Shown here piece by piece: positions 1 through 10,600 of a stretch of DNA of 64,000 nt; position 1 is the first letter of the stretch; every line of letters starts with the position of its first letter. Both the position numbers and the translations under genes were made by a program. The stretch comes from Prevotellaceae bacterium UBA2448 (lineage in GTDB: Bacteria; Bacteroidota; Bacteroidia; Bacteroidales; Bacteroidaceae), in NCBI GenBank assembly GCA_002342585.1, contig DDQG01000020.1, positions 59,046 through 123,045 of the forward strand, written 5' to 3'. The notes under the pieces were generated by a model that was not told the origin of the DNA, searched no databases, and worked only from the letters and a program-made list of their open reading frames with translations.

Positions 1-3000
1 CGCTATTCTGCTACTCCACCCGACAAGGCTGTAGTGAAAGATGAACTCTCGGAATACTATGGTCTGGACGAGACCATTAGCGAGGTGCCTCGCCACCTGC
101 AGCGTAAGTTCGTGGATTATTCCAGCCTTGACAATGCGGCTGAAGGCACGGTGACTATACACAAACTGAGCATAGACAATGCCGATAGCAAAGGAACATG
201 TGATGATGTCAATCATAGCCAGACCATCAACGACCTCATGACCAATAAGGTCAACAAGGAATATGTGGACCCAGTCTTTAAGTTCACTGTTTACTATACC
301 GTAGATGACCTGTCGAAGGATGAGGAAGGCAACGATGCCCACCTCTTTACCTCACCAACCCAGCATGGTGCCGGCACTCTAAACTGGGTAGATATGGCGG
401 TATTGGGTAACGGCACCAACTGGCTCTTCTTTGACAAGACAGGGGGTGATAACACCAAAGTTACTAACTACCGCACAGCCATCGGTGACAATAATGCTGA
501 TGGATGGAACGATGGTCTAAAAGGTCTGCACTGGGCACTCGTGGGTGATCCGTACGACTTCACCATCCTTAACCGTCGCCGCTACGAGGCTAACGACGGT
601 GCACAGTGGCTGGCTGTCAACAAACTGCCGGCCAACACGCTGACAGATGTGGCAGGTAACGACTCGACGGTATGGACTACCAATATGGTGAACACTACCG
701 ACAAGACAACCTATAACGCCACTTCATCCTCCGACATTGCCGCTGCCACCACAGTCACCCACTTCTCGACCCAGATGTGGAAGCTGTCTCCAAAGAACAG
801 TGACGGCACTTACAAGACCGGCAACAGCGATGCATACTACTTCCTGCGCACAGCATCGCTGAAGACGAGCACTGACGATGGAGTCAACGGCTCTGCCACC
901 AACCAGACCTCCAACTATTGGCGACTAGTACATAAGCCATATCCCGACGCGGCAAATCCCACGAGCTACTTCGAGATGGTTCCTTATAGTCTCGCTGAGA
1001 AGAGCAACTACACCAACACGCAGTACATGAACAACTACTCGAAGACCATGAACGGCATGGGTGTTTACCAACAGCGTCTGGAGATTCGTACCGCCGTGGC
1101 GAAGGACGAGGACGATGCCGACAACAACTGTTTCGATGCTGATGTGGAAATACGCACCTTGAATGGCGTACTGAAACTTAAGAGAAGCGATATGGAGATA
1201 CGCTATGGCAATATAGAGAAAGCACTGCCAGCATCTCTGCGACGCTATGGATGCTCCTACAAGTGCTACCTCAACTACGACCTGGCCACCAACAGCGGCA
1301 CGGAAATCGATAACTTCGGTGAACTGGTGAATGAAGAAGGTTACGCAGAACTGCATGCAGCGATGGAAGCAGCCCAAGCAGCTCACGCGTCCGACCCGTC
1401 GAAGAGTCCGCGACCGTTGCTGACATACGTATATACAGTTGATGATGCCACATCACAGTTCTTCACTACAGCACAAGATGCACGTACTGAGGATTATACC
1501 TGGGCCAACTCTTACTTCTACTGGGAGCAGAAATATACCGGTTCCAGCGTGGAAGTGGAGCGAACCAGACTGGTATTCGACCATTATGTATATAACTCTG
1601 ATGGAAAGATTATCGATGAGGTCTGGCGTGAAGAAAGCTATACCGAAGTGGTGAACAATCCGACGACACCATACCCCACCAAGGGTTACCTGAACACACA
1701 CACGAGCCAGACTCCAGTATATGCCGATCAGACTGTTCAGAAATCAGATAACGAACAGAAGTGGAGCATGACAGGCGACCCATACGGCTTCACAATGAAG
1801 AACTATGCTCAGTATCTGAACAATACCGATGCAATAGTTAGCATGAGCGGAACGGATGTCATCACACAGAACTATGGTGACGGTCAGATGTTTGCCTATG
1901 TCGTTAATAAGAAAGGCATACCATATCTTGCCATCATCGACTCCGACCCCCAAAGCGACACCTATGGCAACATCGTTAAACTGGTGGACTTCGAGTTCAG
2001 CAGCACATCGAACAAGACTCTGATGTCGGTAGGCAATGGTGTGAACACAGCAGATGCTACCGGCAACACGCTGGCAACAACCTACATCAATAGCAGCGGA
2101 AAGAGTGTCACTGTCAAGCCGTTCTACCTCACCAACCTCATGAGCTATGCCGACATGGTGGAATACCACCTCGTTATGGCACACCAGTATTCATTGGATA
2201 CTGATACACGAAGTTATCTGACTGATGACCAAAAGGGCAAGGTAAATGAGCGTATGTTAGAATTCCTCAAATACTGGGGTATTCAGGAACATAGCAGCAA
2301 AGACTATTTCATCTCAACTTATGATACCGATGGTCAGACTCCTAAGGCATACGACACATCTAAGGAAAGCGACATTAAAGACTTGCTGAAGCAGAAAGGT
2401 ACCCTGCGCAACTTCCTGAGCTACCCAGTAAAAGATGCCATCGTCGAGCGTGTGGGTGTAGATAACAAGCCGCAGGTGCCCTGGTACATGAAGCGACAGT
2501 TCTGTACATACCACTTGTACCAACGCGACGTGCAGCGCTCGGTAGTGAACAGTGACGACCCGCTGATAGTTACCGTAGATGGTGAGAAATGCTACGTATG
2601 GGTCAACGAGACCAAAGGCACTACCGTAACCCTGCCAATAGCTCAAGAGCCCAGTGCGACTACCGTTGATGACTATGATGCAGATGATTCCTGGTATAAA
2701 TCCTGCAACGTAACGTGGAAGTCTATCTTTGACAAGAACAGTTGGAGCGAATGGACTGATGACGGCGGTACAGAAGGTACCGATTATGAGACTATTGGCA
2801 CTAAGAAATACAAGATTCCCAGCGGCTACGACGAGGCTAGTAGCCTGCAAGGCGTAGAGCTCGACAAAATCTACTCCTGCCACCAGAACCGCCGCGTCTT
2901 AATCGACGTTATCTACGAGGTTAATCCCAATACCTTCCGCTTTGCCACCAAGGGACGCAACACCACGGCATGGTATCAGATGATGACCAACAACTACATT

Positions 3001-5685
3001 GCCGGCGGTCTGCTGAACTTCTCATACAAGGATGGCATCGGCGGACGACTGGACCGCACCCATCACTACACCAACAACTATCTGTGGGCACCTGAGGGCG
3101 ACCCGTACGGATTCGTGCTCCGCTCGCGCTACGCCACCATCAATGGTACAGGATTTGACGATGTGGCTGTAACCACCGAGGGCAAACTGCCTAAGGGTGA
3201 GGACGCGTGGGGCAACTCAATCTACATTGATGGCAATGGTACAACATCTGACTTCACGGAACTTACTGTAGCAGATTCCAAGGCCAGCTATACTGGCAAC
3301 TCATCGGCAAGCACTGTACCATTTGACCATAAGCGCATCATACACCGACGTGCCGGTCAGGACGGTGCCACGACCGACGGTGCCACTAATGCCGTCTATG
3401 AGATGTTTATCGGAGGCTACGACGGTTCGTTCCTCATGCACCCCACCGCTGCATGGATGGACAACAGCGATGCAGACCACGAGAGCTACTACATGGTACA
3501 CGAGACAACAGCTCACGATGGCTACACCGCCCACCGTGCATATCTGGAAAAGTTCAAGGCCGACGACCTGCGCTACATGGCCGATGCCAACTGGAGGCTC
3601 ATCTGTACCAACGAGCAGTTGCTGCCATATTTCGAGCGTGCAGGATATGTGGGGGGACTGAAACCGACCGTTGCCCAGAACTTCACAAATCAGGAATACC
3701 GCAACCGTCTGAGAAACGGCGACACCTTTACCTTCGCTGAGCTGACCAAGCTGCAAGACCTGGTATATGGAGGTAAGTTCTACCCATATAATAGTGATAC
3801 CGAGATTGCCTTCACCACTGCACGCCCGACTACAACGGGAGATGGCGGACTGCCACTGCAGTTTGTGTCCAATAACCTTGTCAATATGGCTGATGGTCAC
3901 TACCGCATCAGAGCCTTCTCAGAGGATGCGCTGAATGTGGACGGCAACGACATGTCGGGCACAGGCATCAAGGGCATCACCGGTCCGCGCTACATCAGCG
4001 GCTACCGTTTCGAGAGTGAGAAGACCGACCCGAATGATGCCAACAACAATGGCGGACGCTGGCTCCACTTCTTTGAAACAGACATGACACACAGCGACAT
4101 ACATACCTTCGCTGACCTGAAGTCGAAGATTGATGCCGTGAATACTGCCGTGGATGCCAGCAGCAGGACTGAAGAGGAGAAGGCTGCGCTGAAAGACCGC
4201 GACGTCTTTGACCATACTGCAATGGCTGGCAAAATCGAGATTCTGCCGGCAGACTTCGACCCGTCAAGCATCTTCCTGTTTACTGCATCAGGAGGCTATG
4301 ACCGCTACAAGCTCTCCACTCAAGGACTGGACGTATGGGTTCGCCCTGGAGGCACCGAGGGCGTGGCTAATGCTCATAAGTTCGGAAGAACAGAACTGGC
4401 TGCCGCTGACCCGACATCGACAGAGGGTGGTGTAATCGCATTTAAGAACCAACTCCGCCTGGACGACATCGGCGGTGCAGCAGTGACCCTGCGTACCTTC
4501 AGCACCGAGCCATCGGCATGGGATGCCGACGTAGCAGTGAATCTGCAGACCAACTACGTCTGCATAGACGGTCATCACCGCTACCGCATCACCTGCCATA
4601 CCGACAATGAGATGGTGGAGATAGGTGACCACTACACCACCGACGGTCTGAACGGCATACAGGACACCAAGTGGCTTCTGCAGCCCGTGGGCGTGAAGGA
4701 GGAATGGCCATACAACGAGATGCCACTGCGTGCAGAAGTACAGAAGGGCGGCGTCAAGGATCAAGACCTGACGGGTGATGAGTTGACTGCAGAAGAAAAC
4801 AAAGACAAGTACTATTATGGTTCACTTTACGTGCCGTTTGACTCACGTCTGTCTAACACCACCGATGCTGCATTTACCCTGACCAACGAAGCTAAGGCTA
4901 ACACTACAACTGTAACCATGCAGTCCGTCAGCCAGCTCAATGGTATGGGTAACCCACAATTTGTGCCTGCAGGATGGCCTGTAGTAATTCGCACCAACCT
5001 GCCAGTAAGCATAAATCTTAAGAATCAGGATGCCTCAACCTATGCTACACGCTACTATGTCAATCTCTATCTGCCTAATGTCATACCTACATCAGGTCTT
5101 GACAATGAGAAAGCCCAAATCAAACTTCGTGGTGAATATCTGGAGCGCACACTGACCAATAGCTACATCGATGGCATCGAAAGCAAGACCATCATGGTAT
5201 TCGGATTGCCGTTTGCTGACCATGACAATACTCACCACGAATATGCACGTACTACCAAGCAGGTGGGCTGGTACACCAACGAGAACTGGGCAAGAGAGAC
5301 TTATCCACAACTCAAGGCTCATACCGGCAGCTATGCAGCAATAGGAACTGACAAAACCGTAGCCACCGACGCTGAGCGTGACAACAAGTACGTTTACCAC
5401 AACAAGGTATATTACCCATATACATTGGTCGGAAGTGCTAAAAGGCGGCATATAGTAGCCATCTTCGACGGCGAAGAAGAATTAGAAGAACTGGAAGAAG
5501 CAGAAAAACCGGAAGAACCGGAAATCCAGCAGACTTCCGATTCCAATCCTTGGCCATGCGATGTATATGACCTCTCTGGTCGCCGCGTTGCACGCAACGA
5601 AACTCCGGAAACCCTGCGTCATAATCATCCTGGTTTGCCTAAGGGAGTTTATATCTTCGGACGTAAGAAAGTAATAGTTAAGTAA
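1..5685 (+). CDS. Giant secreted surface protein, 5' end outside window
   Basis: The reading frame is open from base 1, so the gene starts left of the window; the GTG at position 34 is only an internal Val codon. About 1894 codons are visible. I recognise no catalytic domain. Three related segments carry the motif W-x(2,3)-GDPY-[DG]-F (about residues 181, 591 and 1033), each followed by an Asn/Tyr-rich stretch, so the protein looks internally repetitive. An acidic Glu-rich linker (about residues 1824-1843) precedes a C-terminal VYDLSGRRV ... GVYIFGRKKVIVK module. That module resembles the terminal sorting/anchoring sequences of large Bacteroidales surface proteins, possibly of the type IX secretion kind. 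It is followed 56 bp later by a fimbrillin gene on the same strand, so the two may be co-expressed. Function unknown; an adhesin is an inference. Confidence 0.75.
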   Translation, partial: RYSATPPDKAVVKDELSEYYGLDETISEVPRHLQRKFVDYSSLDNAAEGTVTIHKLSIDNADSKGTCDDVNHSQTINDLMTNKVNKEYVDPVFKFTVYYTVDDLSKDEEGNDAHLFTSPTQHGAGTLNWVDMAVLGNGTNWLFFDKTGGDNTKVTNYRTAIGDNNADGWNDGLKGLHWALVGDPYDFTILNRRRYEANDGAQWLAVNKLPANTLTDVAGNDSTVWTTNMVNTTDKTTYNATSSSDIAAATTVTHFSTQMWKLSPKNSDGTYKTGNSDAYYFLRTASLKTSTDDGVNGSATNQTSNYWRLVHKPYPDAANPTSYFEMVPYSLAEKSNYTNTQYMNNYSKTMNGMGVYQQRLEIRTAVAKDEDDADNNCFDADVEIRTLNGVLKLKRSDMEIRYGNIEKALPASLRRYGCSYKCYLNYDLATNSGTEIDNFGELVNEEGYAELHAAMEAAQAAHASDPSKSPRPLLTYVYTVDDATSQFFTTAQDARTEDYTWANSYFYWEQKYTGSSVEVERTRLVFDHYVYNSDGKIIDEVWREESYTEVVNNPTTPYPTKGYLNTHTSQTPVYADQTVQKSDNEQKWSMTGDPYGFTMKNYAQYLNNTDAIVSMSGTDVITQNYGDGQMFAYVVNKKGIPYLAIIDSDPQSDTYGNIVKLVDFEFSSTSNKTLMSVGNGVNTADATGNTLATTYINSSGKSVTVKPFYLTNLMSYADMVEYHLVMAHQYSLDTDTRSYLTDDQKGKVNERMLEFLKYWGIQEHSSKDYFISTYDTDGQTPKAYDTSKESDIKDLLKQKGTLRNFLSYPVKDAIVERVGVDNKPQVPWYMKRQFCTYHLYQRDVQRSVVNSDDPLIVTVDGEKCYVWVNETKGTTVTLPIAQEPSATTVDDYDADDSWYKSCNVTWKSIFDKNSWSEWTDDGGTEGTDYETIGTKKYKIPSGYDEASSLQGVELDKIYSCHQNRRVLIDVIYEVNPNTFRFATKGRNTTAWYQMMTNNYIAGGLLNFSYKDGIGGRLDRTHHYTNNYLWAPEGDPYGFVLRSRYATINGTGFDDVAVTTEGKLPKGEDAWGNSIYIDGNGTTSDFTELTVADSKASYTGNSSASTVPFDHKRIIHRRAGQDGATTDGATNAVYEMFIGGYDGSFLMHPTAAWMDNSDADHESYYMVHETTAHDGYTAHRAYLEKFKADDLRYMADANWRLICTNEQLLPYFERAGYVGGLKPTVAQNFTNQEYRNRLRNGDTFTFAELTKLQDLVYGGKFYPYNSDTEIAFTTARPTTTGDGGLPLQFVSNNLVNMADGHYRIRAFSEDALNVDGNDMSGTGIKGITGPRYISGYRFESEKTDPNDANNNGGRWLHFFETDMTHSDIHTFADLKSKIDAVNTAVDASSRTEEEKAALKDRDVFDHTAMAGKIEILPADFDPSSIFLFTASGGYDRYKLSTQGLDVWVRPGGTEGVANAHKFGRTELAAADPTSTEGGVIAFKNQLRLDDIGGAAVTLRTFSTEPSAWDADVAVNLQTNYVCIDGHHRYRITCHTDNEMVEIGDHYTTDGLNGIQDTKWLLQPVGVKEEWPYNEMPLRAEVQKGGVKDQDLTGDELTAEENKDKYYYGSLYVPFDSRLSNTTDAAFTLTNEAKANTTTVTMQSVSQLNGMGNPQFVPAGWPVVIRTNLPVSINLKNQDASTYATRYYVNLYLPNVIPTSGLDNEKAQIKLRGEYLERTLTNSYIDGIESKTIMVFGLPFADHDNTHHEYARTTKQVGWYTNENWARETYPQLKAHTGSYAAIGTDKTVATDAERDNKYVYHNKVYYPYTLVGSAKRRHIVAIFDGEEELEELEEAEKPEEPEIQQTSDSNPWPCDVYDLSGRRVARNETPETLRHNHPGLPKGVYIFGRKKVIVK

Positions 5686-5711
5686 GCCCCCGACCCCCGA
5701 AGGGGAAGGGA
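5686..5711 (-). repeat. GC-rich palindromic repeat, copy 1 (inverted)
   Basis: Begins directly after the stop codon of the giant protein. Its reverse complement reads CCCCTTCGGGGGTCGGGGGC, the same core as the copies around the DUF559 gene at 34.6-35.2 kb, but in opposite orientation to the two copies inside the next gene. Confidence 0.8.
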
Positions 5712-5741
5712 ATAAAACCTGTCAACTAAAATATTTATATA

Positions 5742-7589
5742 ATGAACAAAAAGACAATCAAATCAATTATAACCAGAATCAATTCCTTCAGTAGTTGGAT
5801 GGCTTCTACTCACCCCCTTCGGGGGCTGGGGGGCTTTCTTCTCCCCCTTTGGGGGTTGGGGGGCTGCCTACTTCTCCTTTCCTGCTCCGACTGGAACGAC
5901 ATGGGTACAGAGACCATACCCGACGGAAAGAATAAAATAGCAGAAGAAAGCATTGGAATCACCTTCAGCGGTTCAGTTGTACCAAGCCAACAGGCTACAC
6001 GTGCTGATGCTACACTCGTAAAACTGGGCGATACACAGCTACCGACAACAGCCAACAGCACCTTCTATGCCGGACTCTTCGGTTGCTACACCGGAGCATA
6101 TACCTGGCAGAGCTTAATAAGGCTTTCGTTGGCGACAGAGTACTCCTCTGCCATAACTGAATTCTCTGAACTCTCTACACTTACCGAGTCCACAACTCCA
6201 AAATTTTCCGAGAAGAAAGCAGAGATTCTCAAGGACTACTACACTCCCAACCTGCTCTATAATGCCAAGGCCACTATCGGAGAGAATGGCACACTCACAT
6301 ACGAGCCACTTCGCTTCTGGCCCAATACAAAACTCCCCTCCCCTGCTACCGGTCATGAGTACTGCACCTTCTTTGCCTACTACCCCTATAACCCTACGGC
6401 AGAGATTGGTGACTATGGTATCAGCTTGATACCAAGCGATGTCGGCGAAGGTACAGGTATGGGACGCGTGAAGTTCACCATGCAGCCTGATGCTGCCAAC
6501 CAAAACGACTTTATGATTAGCGAGCCCGTTATCAACTGCAACCGCGACACCTATCCCCTCGTAGAAGGTCCACAGGGTACCTACACACCTGAGCCTGTCC
6601 GTCTACGTTTCCACCACATGCTTTCACAAGTGCGTATCTATGCCTATATCCGTGGCAACGACCGCATGGTGTATCAGGATACTGATGACGATGGCGAGCC
6701 CGACCCTGCCGATGCTACATGGTTAGCAACCCAAAGTGTAGATAATACCATCAAGGATATTTACGGAAACACCTATACCATTAAGTCAATCACTATTGAA
6801 GGAGGGGTTGCTACTGCTGCGACCATTGAGCAGACCGACCGAAAGAATGGACTGACTCCAGAGCAAATTACATCATACGGATGTGGAGACCTTGACTTGG
6901 AAGCATTCCTTGCTCTTGGTCTGAAGGTTCCTGACGAGTCGCAGTGTGAGCGTTGGCAGCGTACTTCGATATGGGATGTCACCCATAAGCGACGTCGTGC
7001 CATGCTATCCTACCAGATGGAGTTCAACAACATCAAGACCACAACGACCTTCTATCCCAACTATGGTACCCAAACGACTATTGGATACGACCCTGCCACC
7101 ACATTGGGATCAGCTACCGTTACCGAATACATCATGAACCCCTATTGGTATAAAATCACTACTGAAGGTCAACGCACCTATCTGGACGACGACTATATGT
7201 TTGGCTACTTCGAGGATCAAGCTGCCTCTGAGGCGCCAGAAAGCAACGCACTGGCCTATACTTTAGGGGAAAAGAACGAGGACGTGACAAACCACAAGCA
7301 CTATAACTTCGCACAGAGCAATATCCTGCTCGTAGTACCCCAGAAACTCGACGACGATGACGTACCTCACATTGTGCTCACAGCCAAAGGCGAGAAAGCT
7401 GGAGATTCGTCAACAGAGTACACCGCCCGCCTGACCATCAACATGCTGAAGATGAATATCGAGTGGAAGAGCGGAGTTATCTACTGTTACGGCATCCTCG
7501 ACGATCTGCGCCCAGGCGACGACATCGTACGTGGTCCGGAGAGCATCACCACAATCTTCGACACATCGCAAAACACCGACCAGTGGTAA
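5742..7589 (+). CDS. Fimbrillin family lipoprotein (Mfa-like), repeat-derived signal peptide
   Basis: A 615-residue fimbrillin-type lipoprotein, presumably exported to the surface as a structural or tip subunit of a fimbria. The lipobox LLSC places the lipidated Cys at residue 48. An ATRA motif just after the mature N-terminus, RFWPN ... FFAYYPY (about residues 192-220) and a RFHHMLSQVRI segment are the usual landmarks of Mfa1/FimA-like proteins. The signal peptide is unusually long. Its hydrophobic core, PLRGLGGFLLPLWGLGG, is encoded by two consecutive copies of the GC-rich repeat that is otherwise intergenic. Met1 (5742) or Met20 could be the start; Met1 gives an acceptable basic n-region. 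It lies 56 bp downstream of the giant secreted protein and ends at a clear hairpin terminator. Confidence 0.85.
   Translation: MNKKTIKSIITRINSFSSWMASTHPLRGLGGFLLPLWGLGGCLLLLSCSDWNDMGTETIPDGKNKIAEESIGITFSGSVVPSQQATRADATLVKLGDTQLPTTANSTFYAGLFGCYTGAYTWQSLIRLSLATEYSSAITEFSELSTLTESTTPKFSEKKAEILKDYYTPNLLYNAKATIGENGTLTYEPLRFWPNTKLPSPATGHEYCTFFAYYPYNPTAEIGDYGISLIPSDVGEGTGMGRVKFTMQPDAANQNDFMISEPVINCNRDTYPLVEGPQGTYTPEPVRLRFHHMLSQVRIYAYIRGNDRMVYQDTDDDGEPDPADATWLATQSVDNTIKDIYGNTYTIKSITIEGGVATAATIEQTDRKNGLTPEQITSYGCGDLDLEAFLALGLKVPDESQCERWQRTSIWDVTHKRRRAMLSYQMEFNNIKTTTTFYPNYGTQTTIGYDPATTLGSATVTEYIMNPYWYKITTEGQRTYLDDDYMFGYFEDQAASEAPESNALAYTLGEKNEDVTNHKHYNFAQSNILLVVPQKLDDDDVPHIVLTAKGEKAGDSSTEYTARLTINMLKMNIEWKSGVIYCYGILDDLRPGDDIVRGPESITTIFDTSQNTDQW
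5812..5837 (+). repeat. GC-rich repeat copy 2, inside coding sequence
   Basis: CCCCCTTCGGGGG followed by CTGGGGGGCTT matches the intergenic repeat core with about two mismatches. It is read in frame as the first half of the fimbrillin signal-peptide core. Confidence 0.8.
5842..5866 (+). repeat. GC-rich repeat copy 3, inside coding sequence
   Basis: CCCCCTTTGGGGGTTGGGGG, a second tandem copy 30 bp from the first. It encodes PLWGLGG and leads straight into the lipobox. The T variants match the copy overlapping the prfC stop codon. Confidence 0.8.
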
Positions 7590-7595
7590 ACGAAT

Positions 7596-7624
7596 AAAGG
7601 CAACCTCATATGGGTTGCCTTTAA
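7596..7624. terminator. Bidirectional terminator between convergent fimbrillin genes
   Basis: AAAGGCAACC, a 6-base loop, then GGGTTGCCTTT. The stem is nearly perfect and lies between the stop at 7589 (+) and the end of the minus-strand operon at 7663. T- and A-rich flanks could serve both directions. Confidence 0.75.
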
Positions 7625-7662
7625 TATATATAATGTGGGCTGTAACTCTGTGGAAGTCTCTT

Positions 7663-10600
7663 TTATTTAACTACCGGACGGATAGCGCAAGCCGTACTGA
7701 GATTCACCTTAGTGCGCGGCAGTTCCACTGGTGGTTTACTGTCATTTGAACGGGTAACATCAGGGTAGAGGTTCAATGCACTACCATGCGTATTATCGGT
7801 ATGCAATTGATTGCTCCAAAACGTACCTGGAGATGCCTCAATAAAGTTATTATTTGGACTGGTTGTCGACCACAATGACGAACCGACACCCTTGGTAGCC
7901 TGATACTGACCTGTAGAAGGGAAGTAAACCGTCTGGGCATAACGATCCATAGACTTTCTGGTTGTATGAGGTTCTACAAAGAAATAACCACCATAGAAGT
8001 TTGCACCAGATTGGTTTTCTGCACTAACACCCCACATATTCAGATTTGTTCCCGAGTTCGCTGTAGCACCTGTCAGTGAAAGTCCTGTGAAGATATTATA
8101 ATGGGGCACCTTAAAGCCAGGGGGACATGGGTCATATACAGTCTTTGTCTCTCCCCAATATGGCACACTATTTCCATCAACTCTTGCCGATGACCATGTT
8201 GCAGCCTGACTCTCCTGACGGAACAGTTTCGTGGGCTGTGCAATAGCCTCACAAGGAGAGGTAATATTCGCTACCGTAAAATCTGACTCGCTGAATATAT
8301 CGGGGTTGGGGAAGTAGATGGTGCGCTTTGTCTTTCCTGGGTCATCGGTAAAGTTATATCCCGGCAGAGCCGTTGGCCTACCCCACTGGTAGAATGTTCC
8401 CTGACCGCGAACGTTAGGTTGCTTGGCATGCTGCACGATATGTATCACTGTTGTAGCAGCGCCAGTAGCCGGTTCCACCTGTTGCAGCTTTACATAAACA
8501 TCACGCTTAGAATAGTACTTAAACTCCGTCTCCTGCGGCACCCAACCAAGGTTGACGGGAAGGATGGTATTAGTGGTGCCATTGCTTCCGTCGGTTCCCC
8601 AAGTCTTAAAAGCTACTTTATGGTCTCCCACATAGCTTCCAGATCCTACGGCAGAGTTGTTATTGAGATACTGAGTATTTACATTGGTAGCTCCCTCACT
8701 TGTACTGCTCCAGTTCGGATAGACCTCGTCGGTCATCCAGATATGCCAAGTCCAGAGAGTTTCCCAAGGACCAAAGTCGTAGCCATCTGTTCCCTGGTCT
8801 GTATCTAACTCCCAATTTACCCCACTGTCAGTAGACTTCTCATATTTCGTCACTTTCCTACCCTGCAGGGCAATGACGGCATTGGCGGGAACAGAACGCT
8901 CGACCGTGAAAGAAATATACTCAGAAGTAATACCCAGACTTGAATTGATCAATCCTTCGGCATCCTCCCATACCAAACATGAGCGCAACGACTGAGGTTC
9001 CGAGCCATCCGCTACAGGATTCCACGTATAGGCTGTACGCTTCCGCTTTTCATTCGTAACAATTGTCTCATACTCATTAGCTGCAGGATTCTTCGCTTCT
9101 ATCTGATCTCTTATAAATTTATGAGAGATAACTGTTCCAGTATGATCTACGAAGTAATCTTTCTCTGCAACGTTATTTGTCTTGTTGCCATATACTAACG
9201 GGAACTTGTAGGAGCCCGTGCGGTTTATGATATAGCAGTTAGCTGTTTCCGCTGATTTTGACTCTCCATTAGGTGTCATGACTGACAAGTCAAGATTATC
9301 AGCCTGTCTATCATTACTGTTAGACAACAGATTTGTAGCGTGATTACCGCTCTTGGTAGCAGCCTGTGCTGCCAGGTTATACGAGGCAGTACCATTATTG
9401 CCACCGACATATTCGCCAGTTACACCCGAACTGATACCAGTTATACCATTTGTTAGCCATGAGGGTGAATTAGCTGCATTGCTTCCGTCAAAAGGAGTAG
9501 TGCAATCGGCATTTTGATAGTACCCCATCACCTTCCAGTTCACGCCATGAGTAGTGATGTCAAGACCAGTTTCTTTATCTACATACATTCGATAACTGTG
9601 TAGCGTAAAATTGTGAGTGGCAACCACGTCGCTATGCGCATTTTCCGCAGGAGCCTCCGCTACGAAGTAGTATCCGTCGGCCACCTCACCGATGGTCAGC
9701 AGATAGGTGACAGTATAGCCTTTCCTCCATACATCACCAGCCAGCGAACAACGAAGAGTGTGCTGCTGAACAGCCACATCTACAGGAGCAAGTGCAGTTC
9801 CCGAAGAACTATAGGTATATTTCGGTTTAGACTCTATTACCACTTCCAACTCTACTCCGCTGGGTACTATCTGCGGCAGCATATAGAATACGGAGTCATT
9901 GATATATGTATTAGTAATGCCCGTTCCTGCAAAACTGGCATTCATCGTATAGTTTCCAGGAGTCTCAAATCCGCTCCATGTTCCCTTTGAGTCTGTCATA
10001 TTATCGTTGGCAGAAGGAACAAACGTGGCTCTGGTATTCACATTGTTAATGGAGATTTGCTTGATAGTGATTCCAGTCGGAATATTACCCTGAGCAAAGC
10101 GAATGGCTGTAAGAATATGCTGGAACTGCAGGTTAACTATTTTGTCATCCTTACCCTCATGACTATCCTCCGTTCCAAACGAAGGGATATCAATATCTCC
10201 CGACTCTCCGTATAGCAGGTCGCACATATCCTGCGCTTTCTCCGGCAGTGTATATGTCAGTACAGGTGGGGTAGAATAGTCGGCATCTGCCACACTCATA
10301 TTGATACTCTCTAATGAAGGAGCCACTGCATAGAATCGCATCGGTCCGGTCTCACCGAAGGGCCAATGGCGTGAGGTACGCCAGTTGGTGATGCGCTGTA
10401 CCAATGTCTTATCAAATATACTTGTTGCAGCATCGCGGGTGTATCCCCACACTGTCAGTGAGTCGTGGAAGGTCTCAGCAGAACTTACATGGTCTGCCCA
10501 TGCAGCACGAGTAGTCTCTCCACCGCTTTGCTCCGAGGACTGCGGCTGTGTCGCAGACGTTCTGACTGCTCCATTGTGTATGCCTACATACGGGAGAGTC

